From positions 1 to 64,000 of the forward strand of contig JACGCN010000024.1 of the NCBI GenBank assembly GCA_014905825.1: 64,000 bases of DNA. Reading direction: 5' to 3'. Below, in pieces: positions 43,183-54,582 of this stretch (its first letter is position 1; the number at the start of each line of letters is the position of its first letter). The notes under the pieces were generated by a model. It did not search any database. It was not told the origin of the DNA and was given only the letters and a program-made list of their open reading frames with translations. Position numbers and translations under genes: made by a program. Source of the DNA: Lyophyllum atratum (Eukaryota > Basidiomycota > Agaricomycetes > Agaricales > Lyophyllaceae).

Positions 43183-44169
43183 ATGACGGAGATGGCAAGG
43201 TATATTTTCTTATAGGGGTATGTAATGAGTGCTTATAGATGTCGAGGTCTAGATACAGTATGTTTAGATATTAATTATCAAAACAAATCTACAACTTATC
43301 ACACTCTCCTGCCCTCTATTCCAATAGAACGATGGCTCTCGTATCCAGATGCGCGGATATTTTGATTTGACAAAGAGGATCAGGCAAGGTACGCGCTCTG
43401 GGCGAGCAAAGCACCAACTAACCTCCACACACCAAGTAAGTGAGGTCCCAAGTGCTAATCAAGACCCGGGAAGACCTCCGGCGCCCAACCAGAACATAGC
43501 TCCAATCCTCGGTCGAACATCCACCGCAGCCCTGCTGAGAATTCACTGGTTTCAAATTGTACCCTACAGCACTCGACGGTGGCTGCACGAGCTGGGACTG
43601 CCAAGAAGGGACATGTCCGCCACGAAACCATTTCCCCCACCCCCAACGCTACGCTGCGGAAGTCGGGCGACGGGATTGTGCAAAAGAGGGATGAAGCATC
43701 TGACGGTGCCGCAGCAGAGGCCAGCCAAGCGCTCACCCCCAACTCCTCAGCTCCCAGAATCGACCTCTTGCTCCGGGTGTATACATCCAAGTCCCATCAT
43801 TATATATCCCAAGGTACTTGTAGTACACCGTATCTAGATACGAATAAAAAACCTTCAGAAATCGCAAAGAAGATAATGTACCACCCCTCCAAGCCCTGTA
43901 AGTCGGCCAGCAGTACCTTAGCCTATGCCGCAGAGTAGTACGAAGGGCAATGCGGGGTAAGTAGGTCCCAAGATGTCCCCCAGTAGTGGAGGCACATGCG
44001 AAATGTTCCCAATCTTCCCCAGGGCAAGAGTTCCCCTGACCGGGTGCTGCGCCGACCGACATGAAAGCAACATGTCCTCATCTTCCCGAGCAGCCGCTCT
44101 CATAAACTGACTGAAGGGACCTCGACCCGCAGAGAACGGGACGAACCACCCACGGCGCCTAAAGGAGAA
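43183..44169. other. Convergent intergenic region
   Basis: 3' flanks of the MFS gene (plus) and the unknown gene at 44170 (minus). Open frames on both strands at 43349-44062 lack family resemblance and consistent splicing. Confidence 0.4.
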
Positions 44170-45741
44170 CTAGCACACCGTACATTCCGAATCCGCACTC
44201 GCCCTCCCCAGCCGTGCCTCCAGACGCGCCCTGAGCACTTCATCGGGCGCAATGTAGGATGTCCCCCTATACAAAAAACGAAATAATTTGGAGTCAGCGA
44301 CGGTCCCTCCACGCTAAGAGACCCCCGATAAAGGCAAGGGACATACGCATACTGTAAACTCGAACCCATCATACTATCCTCCAGCGCCACCACAATCTGG
44401 CTTTGTCCATACACAAGCTGCTCTCTCGACTTGAGCCTGATCACGATCGTCGGTTTGGGCTTCGGGGGCGTGGGGTTTGGCTTCGCGGGGCGCGCCTTCA
44501 CCCGGTCCAGGAGGGACGGCGGGGAGGACGGCGGTGTGGGTGGGGGGAACGGCGTTTCGGCGGAGGTGGGCGTGGGTTCTGGGATGATGAGGCGGGAGTC
44601 GATCCAGGTGGGGGGGCTGTGCTCGAGCAGGGCGAGGGAGATGCACCAAGAGCCTTGGCGGGCGCTGCCGCTACCGGATGGGTCTTGCGCGATTGAGAAC
44701 TCGAGACGCCACATCCTGGCTGAGCGGGGGGAGTGGGAGGTGTGAGGGGCGGATTTACGGAGTGTATGGAGAAGGCCTACCTCGAGCTATAAAATCCAAC
44801 TCAATCCGCTTCGAAACAAGCATCCTCTTCTGAAAATGCACCACCCCAAACTCCACCGCGAACGCCCCCTCATCCCCCTCCACATTCTCCACCCCAATCT
44901 CGTCCGGCGGGATCGTGCCCCCCAGCAGCATCTCGTCCGTCCCCGACAGCGGCGCGAACTCCGGCGACATCCGCAGGCGCTGGAACAGCAGCTGGTCCGA
45001 GGTCAACAGGCACGCGTGTCTTATGTCCCCGATCGTCTTGGGCGTGAGTGGGCTGGCGTACGATATCAAGGCCGTGAGCAAGTCCGGTATCGCCTCTTCG
45101 TCGTCTTCGCCGTCCGGCGGGCGCTTCACGATGGCCCAGTACATGGGTGTGTGCCCCTCGATGGAGGGGTCTTGGAGGAGAGTGGAGAGGGAGAGGTCGT
45201 GCCCCGCGCAGGCGTCGGCGCAGCTTTCGAGGATGCCGAGGGAGGCGAGGGAGTTGGTGTGTTGCTCGCGGACGAGGTCGCGGATGAGCCCGAGGACGGT
45301 TTTGTGGACGTCGCGCGTGGTGCGGGAGGCGCTGAAGTTGAACCAGGAGGCGTGCGCGCGTTTGGCGGTGGAGCTTGAGCTTGAGGAGGAGGGAGACTTT
45401 GTGAGGGGGGGCGGGGAGAGTGGGGAGTCGGGTGTTCTTGAGGAGGAGGGGAGACCGATGAGTTCGAGGCGTTTGTGTTGGACGGGTCTGGTGTTCGCTC
45501 CGACGGATTCGTAGGATGGGGGGGCGTCAGATGGGGTGGCATCGTCTGGTAGTGGGTATTTCTCGACGATCATGACCGTGGTTCCCTGTATTCGCAATGA
45601 AGGGTATGAGTCAGTTCCTGGCAGATAAGAGGATACAAGACATACAGCTGCGCAAGGAGGATGTGGACAAAGATCAAGATGCTGCGGCTCTCCCGGCAAC
45701 CCAGAAAACGGCACGACAGTGACACTACGCGGCACAGCCAT
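44170..45741 (-). CDS. Basidiomycete-specific protein of unknown function with PY motif and ankyrin-like segment
   Basis: Four exons. Exon 1 (MAVPRSVTVVPFSGLPGEP to CPHPPCAA) joins through an intron ending AATACAG to GTTVMIVEKYPLPDD. The main exon ends ELDFIAR. Then come an exon with WRLEFSIAQD and a Pro/Thr-rich linker (PTPTSAETPFPPPTPPSSPP), and a last exon ending SDECTVC-like Cys-rich tail. Near residue 50 is APPSYESV, a PPxY-type motif. The middle (IEGHTPMYWAIVKRPP, LTALISYASPL) resembles an ankyrin-type repeat. The stop is at 44170-44172. Function unknown; a ubiquitin-ligase adaptor role is only a guess from the PY motif. Confidence 0.65.
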
Positions 45742-45994
45742 CCACGTGAGATAGCACGAGTGGTCATGTGCCTCATCGCGGTTAATTAAAGACGCGTTTC
45801 TTGTGGACCGTACATGCAGACACAACCTCTGATTGAACAGCCAACCACAAGAAATCCAATCTCGCATCCCAAACCATGAATCTCGTTTTCGGACTGAGAT
45901 TGAAGCCCAGGAGATAGATTAGCATGCCCAGTGAGTGAGCAACCCCGCCGCAGTACACAGCAAAGCGCAGCGAGCGTATCGGTTGTTCCTATTC

Positions 45995-46231
45995 TCACTG
46001 CGGTTTATTTGCTGGGATAGTGATGTACATAGCATGAGACTGGCTGCGTCGGAGGAGCTCGGTGGGGAGTTTGTTGATGGGTGTCAGCGCCGTGCGTTGT
46101 CTGTCACGGCGCACTGTTTTCACTGTTAGTTCATCGGTAAGCCGTACGAATTCATAACGCAGGGATCCGATGCTGTCTTCGCAGGTGAGAAGGAGGGATA
46201 TGGCTGATGAAGTCTCGGAGCGGTTTGACAA
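45995..46231 (-). pseudogene. F-box N-terminal fragment
   Basis: A 78-codon frame with a coiled N-terminal part (FVRLTDELTVKTVRRDRQRTAL) running into TPINKLPTELL. This is the usual beginning of an Agaricomycete F-box, after which the frame leaves the family and stops. Probably a remnant. Confidence 0.35.
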
Positions 46232-46751
46232 GCCAGCACAGTTGAACAGTTGAACGGCTAAGCCTCATGCTTGATCACGCGAAGGAGGGAACCGCCGTTT
46301 AGTGGGGGTCTTTTTTTGACAAAGCTGGGACGAATCTGTACAAGAGTGAGCGACACAGCTCAAGACTTGCGCAATTTCGGACGCGTTTTAGTCTTCGTGG
46401 CAGAGTAGTCGCGAGTACGGCCAAATTCTTGTCAATTCTGCACAGTGTAAGGGAATGTGGTTAGTCAGAGCGCATGTTATCAGCGGAGTGGATACCAACT
46501 TGCAAGGTGAAGTCCTCGTCTCTGAATAACCTCCACAGCTGGAGGACTCTGGAGGAGGAGACGGAAATTGAAATTGCCAAGAAACGCCATGATCGGGCCG
46601 TAGGACCCCGAACACCGACCCGATCACGGTCCATGGGAGCCGAAGGGTCGGTCAAATTTCGCGTTGACCCCCCGCCCCTGAGGCTGCGCGGCCAACTCCT
46701 CTCCCCTTCTCCCCCTCCCCCCTCCCCCCGGTCCTAGTCGTAGCAAGGAAA
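46232..46751. other. Intergenic, promoter side of the Mpv17-like gene
   Basis: Contains a pyrimidine-rich run (about 46700-46735, C/T tracts) just before the Mpv17-like start codon, common in basidiomycete promoters. Nothing else recognised. Confidence 0.4.
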
Positions 46752-48136
46752 ATGGCGTTCCTTCTCCGCGCCTACAAGTATGTCTTCTCTGCGAATATAT
46801 GAACCTGCGATTAACATTGACCTGACCTTCATCGACAGCACCCTCCTTATCCGGCGGCCTATGCTCGCGTCCTGCGGCACGGCTACGATTCTTTTTGGTG
46901 CTGGCGATGTCATCGCGCAGCAGGCTATTGAAGGGAAGGGGAGGGAACATGATGTGAGTGGATTTATGTTCATTGGGAGGTGGTGAGGCGTATGGTCGAG
47001 GGGCCGTGGTGGATCATGGATTGCACCTTTTGCGCTGGTGGTCGTTTGTTCATTATACTTACCTCCTTCGTGATTCACGCACTAGTTTGCGCGGACCGCA
47101 CGCCTGTCGTTCTATGGAGGTGTGTTCTTGTGTCTCCCCCCATCCTTCCCTTGCTGTTGCTTTTGCGTCTTTCCATTTCTCGTCAAGTCCCTACAACTCT
47201 CCATGCCCCCTCCTCATCCTCCTTCTCCGTTCCTCGCTGACCACACACCCTCTCCACCCCTCTAGGCGCCATGTTCGGCCCCTGCATGACAAAATGGTAC
47301 CAGTTCCTCAACTCCATCAAGTTCACCAGCCCAACGCGTGCCCTCGTTGCCCGAGTGCGTCGCGCGCCTCCTTACTTGACCCGGTGCTCATACTGTTCCT
47401 GATATAGGTTGGCCTTGACCAAGCCGTCTTGACCCCAGGTGCGCATCATGCCTCCTTACCTGCCTACGCGACGCCCCTAACGCCCAGACAGTCGCGGTGG
47501 CGTTCTTCTTTGGATCGATGAGCACGTTGGAGGGGAAGCCGCAGGAAGCGGTTGAGCGGATCAAAGCCGTGCGGTTCACTCTTTCGTGATATCGTGTTAA
47601 GTGACGCTAGAATTGTTTTTAGGCTTATGTTCCTACTATCATCCGTAATTGGTGAGCCCTTCTTGGTTTATTACTTGTGGATAAGTGCGCATACTCACTT
47701 GTGGTTGTTCTTCTTCCAGGGGCGTGTTCCTCCCCACGCAAATAATCAACTTCGCCCTCGTGCCGCACCACCTCCGCTTCGTGGTCGTCAGCGTCGTCAG
47801 TTTGTTCTGGAGTACGTCGTATTCCTCTGCTCTCCCCTCTTGACGTTTCCTTCCCCTGTCGATACATGGCGCGCCTGCTGCCGAGACGTGACCCGACCTA
47901 GAAGTCGTGATGGACACATCATACTGCCGTCGCACGTCTGAACGTTCGTCCATCAACGTCACGACCGCCATCCCCACTCATCTTTCTCCGACCCCTCCGG
48001 AATAGGATACTGAGTCCCTCTTCTTCCTTTTTTTCTTTCAACAGATACGTACCTGAGCGCTGTGAATGCGCAGCAGCAGAAGTTGGAGCTGGAGGCGGCG
48101 GCACTCGCGCTAGAGGAGGTGGAGAAGGAGGAGTAG
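46752..48136 (+). CDS. Mpv17/PMP22 family membrane protein
   Basis: Small inner-organelle membrane protein (mitochondrial or peroxisomal, the Sym1/Mpv17 group), associated with membrane permeability and stress tolerance. About eight exons; the first encodes MAFLLRAYN. Family landmarks are RRPMLASCGTATILFGAGDVI, the AMFGPCMTKWYQFLN segment after the first helices, DQAVLTPVAVAFFFGSMSTL and the signature W..FLPTQIINFALVPHHLRF. It ends VSLFWNTYLSA and a Gln/Glu-rich tail (QQQKLELEAAALALEEVEKEE). One acceptor is ambiguous: I chose GACAG near 47488 because it keeps the TPVAVAF frame. The last intron is long (about 230 nt) for this genome. Confidence 0.85.
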
Positions 48137-49249
48137 GGGAGTAGGAGATAAGAGTATACCAGGATTTGGGGACGTGGATTTGGAAGGGATCGTTCGAGCG
48201 AGGGCAGCTTGGAAATATCTGTGGATTGTGATACCAACAAGCAAGTTTATTTTGCTCGTGTAAATTCTAGAAGTAGCATATACCTTTATGATTGCATCGA
48301 TAAGTACTCGCAGGGACTATGTATGGTATAAAAATACCATCGATCACTGGCATGATGATGACCAACATCGATATTTGTGTCCAACACCATCGCATACTCT
48401 ATAACCTGAAAGGACATCCACTTTTGGCACTGACACCAATCTACACAACCAACTAACCCATGTCCACTTCCCCGTGCCAACAAATTCCACGTCACCCCAT
48501 CTCCGAAGTTCGCATCCATCTCCACTTCCAGACGTACATACAGCATCAAGAAGCACAAGTCGCACCACCCTTCCGTCGTGAAGAAGGACCCTCCCATGAA
48601 CAGATGCCCAAGATAAGTATGGACAGATATGTACAGATGTCAATCCCATCCCAAAGACGTGATGGCGAAGGAACCGAAGTCCCCCGACCATGTGGGATCG
48701 AAATTGAAATAAGATCGTCCCTTCGCCTCTCACGCGGCCCTCGCCCCCATCCCCCCTGAGAGTCAAAGTTGTTAGCCGAGGGTTTGTTGCAGGCAACGTC
48801 GCTCGCTTATTCACTTCGTTCTCGGCTCCTCCGCCCACGACGCTCTTTTTTTTGCCAGACTGTGCAGTTGCTCCACCCGCCGTTGTCAGCCACTGCACTG
48901 CCAGCGGACTCGGACGAGTACCTATTTTTGGGCGCCTGTGCTCAAGTCCCGCCCGACTTCGAAAAAGCGGTTTTTGATTTCATAGGGTGCCTTCCGGATC
49001 CTCGTCTTATCTGGTATACCCCGCTCCCGCTGTGCATACCCCGCCACCGCTGTACATCCGAGTCCTGTGTCGTGTTGCAGTTGCAGGGACGTCGTATCAC
49101 ATCCCCGTCGTACGTACGTCGCATCTTTCGCTTCCCGGCACCAGGTCCAGGCTGCTCACTGACCACCAGTTCATCATCCTTCGTAGACTTGTGAATTCGC
49201 GCCCCACCCTCGGCGCGATAATCACCATTCCTTACAGTGCTAGACGCCA
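48137..49249. other. Intergenic, nothing recognised
   Basis: About 1.1 kb, C/T-rich in the second half, leading into the next gene. Overlapping open frames on both strands show no family. Confidence 0.4.
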
Positions 49250-50520
49250 ATGTCGTTCAACATGAACTTCTACCCGCGGCTGGGTGTGGAGCAGCCGTTC
49301 GATCCAGCACATAAACACGTCACGTCGCCGTTCGTCTCGCCCCGGGCATTGGCGAGCGTGCGCCTCCTCCTTGCCACTTACACGCTCGTTACACTACTTT
49401 TTACGTTGATTTGGGAGGCGGTTGGAGATGAGGGTGCTGCGTCGTGAGTGTTTCTTTTTGTTCGCATCCCGTCATCCCTCTTTCCTTCCCTTGCTTCTCT
49501 TTGGACTCTGACTGAAACCGCATCTTTCCTCAACAGATTCTTCTCATACTTTACACACCTCTCCTACATCGGCCTCTGCGCCTACTTCTTCGCCTCGGGC
49601 GTGCAAACCAATGCCTTCGCCCAATCGCTCCGTATAACGGATGGAACAGCGTCCACAGCCTCGTATCCACTCCAGAGATGGCCAAGGCCTCTCCAGTTCC
49701 TTCATGTCCTGCTTCAACTCACTATCACCGTGTTCCGTGAGTAGCCTCCTCGACTTATGCGTGGCCCGGCGCTGATGGTTTTCCTCCCTTCCTTTCCACT
49801 TGATGTCTTCGGTTCGCGTTTCGTCGCTGGTGTGTTGCGTTGGTGCTGCTCAATGGGGTGTGTGGGAATAGCGATAATCGTGACCATCGTCTTTTGGATC
49901 CTTCTTGCATCCCCAGCGGTCTTCTCCACCACATTAACCAGTGCGTCCTCCTCCTCCTCCTTCTCCCAGCTTTCGTTCTGTTTGATCCTGAACTCTGGGT
50001 ATGTTCATGTATAGGCTGGTCCAACATCTCCGTCCACGCCCTCAACACGGTCTTCGCGGTAGCGGAGATCCTCCTAACCAACATCCCACCCGCCCCATGG
50101 CTGACCATCCCCCTCGGCTTCGTCCTCCTCGCGGGATACCTCGGCATCGCGTACATCACGCACGAGACGCAGGGTTTCTATGGTACGTCCATCCTCCTCT
50201 CCCTCGTCCTCTCCCTCCATATCATATTTTGTCGTTTTTCAAACCAACTAAACCAACTTGCAACCCTCCCCCTTCCTGCAGCCTACGCATTCCTAGACCC
50301 GCACAAGGGCGGAGGCATCCTCGCAGCCTACATCCTCGGCATCGCCGGTGGATACCTCGTCATATGCCTCATCGTGCGCTTCCTCATCCTCCTGCGCATC
50401 CGCCTCGTTGCGTGGCATAGAGCGAGATCCGGGGAGGGCGTGGGTACGGTGATACCGGAGGCGATGGATGAGTGGGAGGAGGTGGAGAGGCCGTCGAAGG
50501 AGCGGGGGGTGGCTGTTTGA
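49250..50520 (+). CDS. FAR-17a/AIG1-like multi-pass membrane protein
   Basis: Fungal member of the AIG1/ADTRP-type family, whose animal members hydrolyse fatty-acid esters of hydroxy fatty acids with a Thr and a His. Five exons: 49250-49443, 49538-49736, then exons starting near 49870, 50034 and 50281. Hydrophobic helices include LLLATYTLVTLLFTLIW and FFSYFTHLSYIGLCAYFF (Thr in the position expected for the nucleophile). The conserved SVHALNTVFAVAEILL holds the conserved His. The C-terminus is IAYITHETQGFY, a further helix pair and an acidic tail (DEWEEVERPSKERG). About 310 residues. Hydrolase activity is inferred from the family. Confidence 0.78.
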
Positions 50521-51025
50521 GAGGGGGGAGGTTTGGGGGGAGGGGTGCGTGGGGTGTGTATGTTGGGTGGGAAGGAGGTGTATATTGTATGGCTTGCATA
50601 TTATGTTTGTTGTCACTTCCGGGACGATAATAAATCGCCGTAGACTTTTTCGCGGGTTTTTGGTGAGGATTCCAAGGATCCCGACCATGTGCTCTGGGTG
50701 AACAAGATACTCAGAGACCTGTCTCCCGGGAACGTAACTCAGGCTCACGGCAACCATGAGAACTAGTACATGGTTCTATTGGATACGTGCAAGATAGATA
50801 AATGGATAGATAAGAGCCATATGTTGGGTACCTATGTAGGTGGGTCCGGAGTCAATGCGTACAGAGTATCGTCCAATGTGGGTATCATACGGGTGTGCAG
50901 ACTGAGAAGAGGTGGTGGACCAAGAGTAGGTGGCTGTGGTTCCGTGACGGGGTAAGGGAGAGGGGTCACATAAAGGACTACAGGATAGCTGGGGAGTATC
51001 GAGGCATGAAGTCGTGGCGGATAGG
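50521..51025. other. Convergent intergenic gap
   Basis: G-rich 3' flank of the AIG1-like gene followed by the Vti1 3' flank. No element recognised. Confidence 0.4.
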
Positions 51026-51978
51026 CTACCGCACGATCTTAAAATACAAGATAATGATAATGAGGAGTATGATGCCAACGGTCATCCCGATGAGGATAAC
51101 ACGCTGCTTATACATCCTGGAAAAAGATATAAACCATGCTTGGCAAAGTTGAGGTAACTCGACTTACTGTCTAATCATCTTCTTAACGGTACCTCCGGCA
51201 CGGTCGATGTTGGTATCCGCAGTATGAAGCTGGAAGACAGAAAAGCTCTCAGTGTCATATTCCGACGGGATAAGCAGAAAAAAGCCAGGCTAGGAAAGCA
51301 CCCAGCGCAAGACAATTTGATGAAGTGACTTACCGTAGTTCTCGCATTCTCAATCGTCTCCCTCTGGCCCACCAAGTTCCTCAAGATGTCCGCTCCTACG
51401 TCCTCCGTCTCCAGAGCAACTCTCTGCGTATCCCGCAGGCGCCTGTTCCCACTATCCAGCGTCTGCGTCCCTGCAAGCAGCCGCGCCCTATCACTTTGCT
51501 CGCCATAGGGATCGTCGGAGAAGCCTCCTCCGCCTCCTCCGCCTCCTCCGCTCCGCGCAAGGAGCTCAGTCCGCGACTGCTGCGCATGAACATCCTTAGC
51601 AAGCTTCTTGAACCGCGTAAGGTCGGCCTTGGCCTGCTTCAGCCGTGAAAGATACTGGGACTTGATGGATTGGGGAATGCCTTGGATCTCCACCTCCAGA
51701 GCGGAGACCTGCGTGACGACGACCAAATCTAAGTTTCACACTGCGGATTGTAAATGATTCTACGCACTATATCATCAGCCTCGTCGAGCTCAATCTCTAC
51801 TTTCCGTAGAGCGGCCTTGCGCTGTTCTGAGCGTCTCGTAAGTCGTAATGAATAGAGACAAGTGGAGCTGCTGCGCACCTCCGGTCCCGCTGCTCTCAAG
51901 CTTATCTTTGATGCCTTCGACGATATGCCGGAAGTCGAGCTCGTATGAGTCAAACAGCGCCGTGGGTGTCTGGTCCAT
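51026..51978 (-). CDS. VTI1: Vti1-like Qb-SNARE
   Basis: Vesicle-fusion SNARE acting at Golgi, endosome and vacuole. Five exons: exon 1 is 51879-51978, the first intron 51827-51878 (52 nt), and the last intron splits RQ/MYKQ. The N-terminal helical domain begins DQTPTALFDSYELDF. It continues EQRKAALRKVEIELDEADDI then VSALEVEIQGIPQSIKSQYL, the hallmark of Vti1. The SNARE helix holds the zero-layer Gln in LVGQRETIENARTTL, followed by DRAGGTVKKMIRQM and a C-terminal anchor (VILIGMTVGIILLIIILYF). About 230 residues. A run of nine Gly sits in the linker between the two domains. Confidence 0.9.
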
Positions 51979-52391
51979 CGTAAAGGTGTGCTGGAGGCTG
52001 TTGCTGGTGGTGAGCAAACCAGTGCTGCCCAATAACGGTAGGAGTTTACGTAAGTGTGTCCGGGGACCTCGCGCAAAATTGATCCGGATCCGGAACACAA
52101 CTTCCACCTCGGCGCACATTTCCTTCCGCTCGCGTTGTGCAACATGGAACGCGCAAATCTATTTACGTTTAATCGGGTTCGATCACAATGATCGTCCGGG
52201 CGAGCAACGCAAGACTTACAGTACGTCCCACGTGGAATGTGCATAAAATCCGCAATCCGGGTCTCTTATGACCGGACGAGGAGGTCAACATTCAACAGCG
52301 GTACATAAAAATGCATAGGAAGTTGACAGCAAGTTCGGACTTGAAGACTTCCCCACTCCCGCCCTGCCCAGCACCCACTCGGACCAGCGCC
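51979..52391. other. Divergent promoter region of VTI1 and a DUF6593 gene
   Basis: 413 bp shared by the two start codons. No clear TATA box or repeated site seen. Confidence 0.4.
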
Positions 52392-53036
52392 ATGTTCACG
52401 TTCTCGACTGTGGACCTGCTGAACGCGACTCTGAGTAGCTCAGGAGCTACCTCGTACCGCACGAAGACTTCCATCGGGTTCAAGGGGCGCAAGGCAACGA
52501 CTCTAACAGCGATCACTGGGACTGAGCAGCGGGTGGTGGGTGGGATCGATTGGCGAGAAAAGGACATGGTTATTGAAGGACAGACTTGGGATTTGTTTGA
52601 GCTGAAGAGCCGACCTGCGGGACCAACAAATACGTGAGCTAGTGCCGACTTCCTTCTCCTCCAGATTAACTAATCCGCGTCAAACGACTATTTAGGCTAA
52701 GGGTCTGGCATTGGGCAGGGGACGATTACAAGGTCAAGTTACATGGGAAACAGTGGACGGTATGTCTTCCTGCTTCTCGATGGTCGTTTCCCTGGCAACT
52801 GATTTACTCGTGACCAGGCTATATCGGCGAAACAACGTAGACCGCTCGTGACGCTCAGCCAAAGCGAACAACGCATTTTCAAGTCCTCGAAGCCTGCCAC
52901 CATCCAATTTCACACCGCGTTGTCGGAAACCAATATGGTATTCTTCCTTTTGGTCATGATATACTCGGAAGTCAGGTGGCGGGATGAAGACGTACGTTTA
53001 TCAATACTTTTTCTTCCTTCCAGGACATGTATCTGA
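52392..53036 (+). CDS. DUF6593-like protein
   Basis: Agaricomycete family of unknown function, third member in the window. Three exons: 52392-52634, then exons starting with LRVWHWAGDDYKVKL and AISAKQRRPLVTLSQ. The beta-rich order matches the family: FTFSTVDLLNATLSS, RKATTLTAITGTEQ, VVGGIDWREKDMVI, then KPATIQFHTALSETNMVFFLL near the C-terminus. I stop at 53036 because the only way on would need a 32-nt intron (52992-53023), shorter than any other here. If that intron is real, the protein continues to 53236. Confidence 0.65.
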
Positions 53037-53350
53037 TTGCCCACGACATCAGGGGGACGGACATCTCGGGAATGAGCTCTCTGATTAGATACCCAGGGGC
53101 CAGGACATTTATCGGCCGCGCTTTATTACACACACGGAGAACCGCGGCTTGCTTTCTTACTTGCTATCTTAAATCGCTGTATATTATGATACCCTGGACG
53201 TGTACTAGTAGCAGGTCTACTCCTTATACATCCTGACCAACTGTACTTCCCTATGTACTCTTGCCATCGTCAATATCCGAGTCGCCATCGTGGCATGGCC
53301 CCTAGGATAGTTCATATTTAAAGATCAGTACACGTAGGCTTCAGCGCAGA
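53037..53350. other. Convergent intergenic gap
   Basis: 3' flank of the DUF6593 gene; it would be coding only if the 32-nt intron is used. Otherwise nothing recognised. Confidence 0.35.
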
Positions 53351-53729
53351 TCATATTTCCCAATGACCTCGATAGGGAGATAGTATCGACATGCCAATTC
53401 TGAGTACCATTTGATATGTCCCAGTGACTACGAATGGTGGGATGTCGAAATTCCGAGGGCGCTGGAAGAGTAATATGATCCATGCTTCACGGTCCTCATC
53501 GTACTCCTCAACTTCTCCTTCGAAATTGCTGAGGGCCTTCGCTTCTTGATATGCCATCTGATTCGTTCGTGATACGATTCATAAGCTGCTGCATGGTGAG
53601 CTCGCGGACTGTCCGGAGGGGTTGCCTGTAGTATTCACATGATAAATGTCCGAAGTCCCGAATCAAAGGCTGCAACTTACTGTAGTTATAAGGCCAGTTG
53701 ATGTACCATTTCCGCCACCGCTGTTTCAA
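53351..53729 (-). CDS. Uncertain small gene or gene remnant
   Basis: Two overlapping minus-strand frames look coding-like: RKWYINWPYNYSKLQPLIRD upstream, then FEGEVEEYDEDREAWIILLF and RPRNFDIPPFVVTGTYQMVL. A good 55-nt intron (GTAAGT at about 53683 to TACTACAG) lies between them but does not restore a single long frame. It may be a decaying gene. No family recognised. Confidence 0.25.
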
Positions 53730-54210
53730 ACGACGTTCCCCTCATCGTAGCCAGGAACCGCGTCGAGAAGTGACTCAAAGCCTGCGGTTCAAATCGAGGA
53801 AGCGATGTGCTCGTCACGCTGGGGTCGATCGTTGATGAGACCAATAGAATGTGGGCATGGGATGACCATCGATACGAAAAATCAAAGCTGCGTCGACTTC
53901 CATGTTCGTTGGCGTTCGATCACATCCGATCTGGTCAAACAAGGTACCATACAGCTATAAGGACCCGGCCATGAGATGCAAAAGGGTATACCTTGAAAAC
54001 AACAGCCCTTTTACTTCTTACTCGTGCAGCAGCCATTGCAATCCACTTCAATCAAATTGGGGTATATAGATCCACAGAAAGCGTAAGCATCGGGATAGCG
54101 AAAGGGCCAACGAGAATAAATATTCCGCTATAAAGAGCTAGATATGTAAGCATACTGTAGGGGGAAAACAGCAAGATAAATACACTCAATCGGATTAGTA
54201 TCATACAGGA
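53730..54210. other. Gene-poor gap
   Basis: Possible upstream exon material of the preceding minus-strand fragment (MEVDAALIFRIDGHPMPTFY near 53900) but no complete gene. Confidence 0.3.
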
Positions 54211-54582
54211 TCATCTTGGGGGCTCCGAAACTGGAGGATTCACGAGGTTGGATTGCCCATGCTTGGCAACTACCTCAGTATTATTTCTTGACGTTAGCAT
54301 GCTATTACTTGGCGTAGGTTGGGTTACTATGCGCCCGGAAGCATCTCTAGTATAGTTCCTAGCGGCGAAGTGGTCCTCGATCTCTTTCTCTCGGGGGTCT
54401 TTCCTTTTCGAGCGCCCGCAGCAGCTGGGTTCATCGTTATTCTCGGTTCCGCCAAAGCCTGTGAGATGGACACAAAAATAAAGGGATATACGCTGGATTT
54501 GATATCGAGAAAGCTTACAACAGCAGGTACAGAGGTATACAAGTCCCATGCCTACATCGCCCATGATCTGCTTTTTCGTCAA
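54211..54582 (-). CDS. Small Cys-rich-headed protein, unknown function
   Basis: A two-exon reading: MGDVGMGLVYLCTCCC joins through an intron (GTAAGCTTT...CTCACAG, about 60 nt) to FGGTENNDEPSCCGRSKRKD. Then come a charged helix (PREKEIEDHFAARNYTRDAS) and a Pro/Ser/Thr-rich tail. Retaining the intron also gives an open frame. Starts at 54582 or 54564. The CxCCC head next to a charged helix resembles a palmitoylated membrane anchor. A similar design occurs at 61378-61837. About 100 residues. Confidence 0.5.
   Translation of the reverse strand: MTKKQIMGDVGMGLVYLCTCCCKLSRYQIQRISLYFCVHLTGFGGTENNDEPSCCGRSKRKDPREKEIEDHFAARNYTRDASGRIVTQPTPSNSMLTSRNNTEVVAKHGQSNLVNPPVSEPPR

Noticed and set aside
44836..45514. 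Plus-strand Arg/Gly-rich frames opposite the PY-motif gene
   Set aside because: Codon-bias shadows without domain or start context.
46461..46655. Second F-box exon upstream of the 46-kb fragment
   Set aside because: The segment looks like the part that follows an F-box but lies on the wrong side of the fragment for this strand.
52992..53023. A 32-nt intron extending the DUF6593 protein
   Set aside because: Well below the 41-77 nt range of other introns read in the window; the unspliced frame ends sensibly at 53036.
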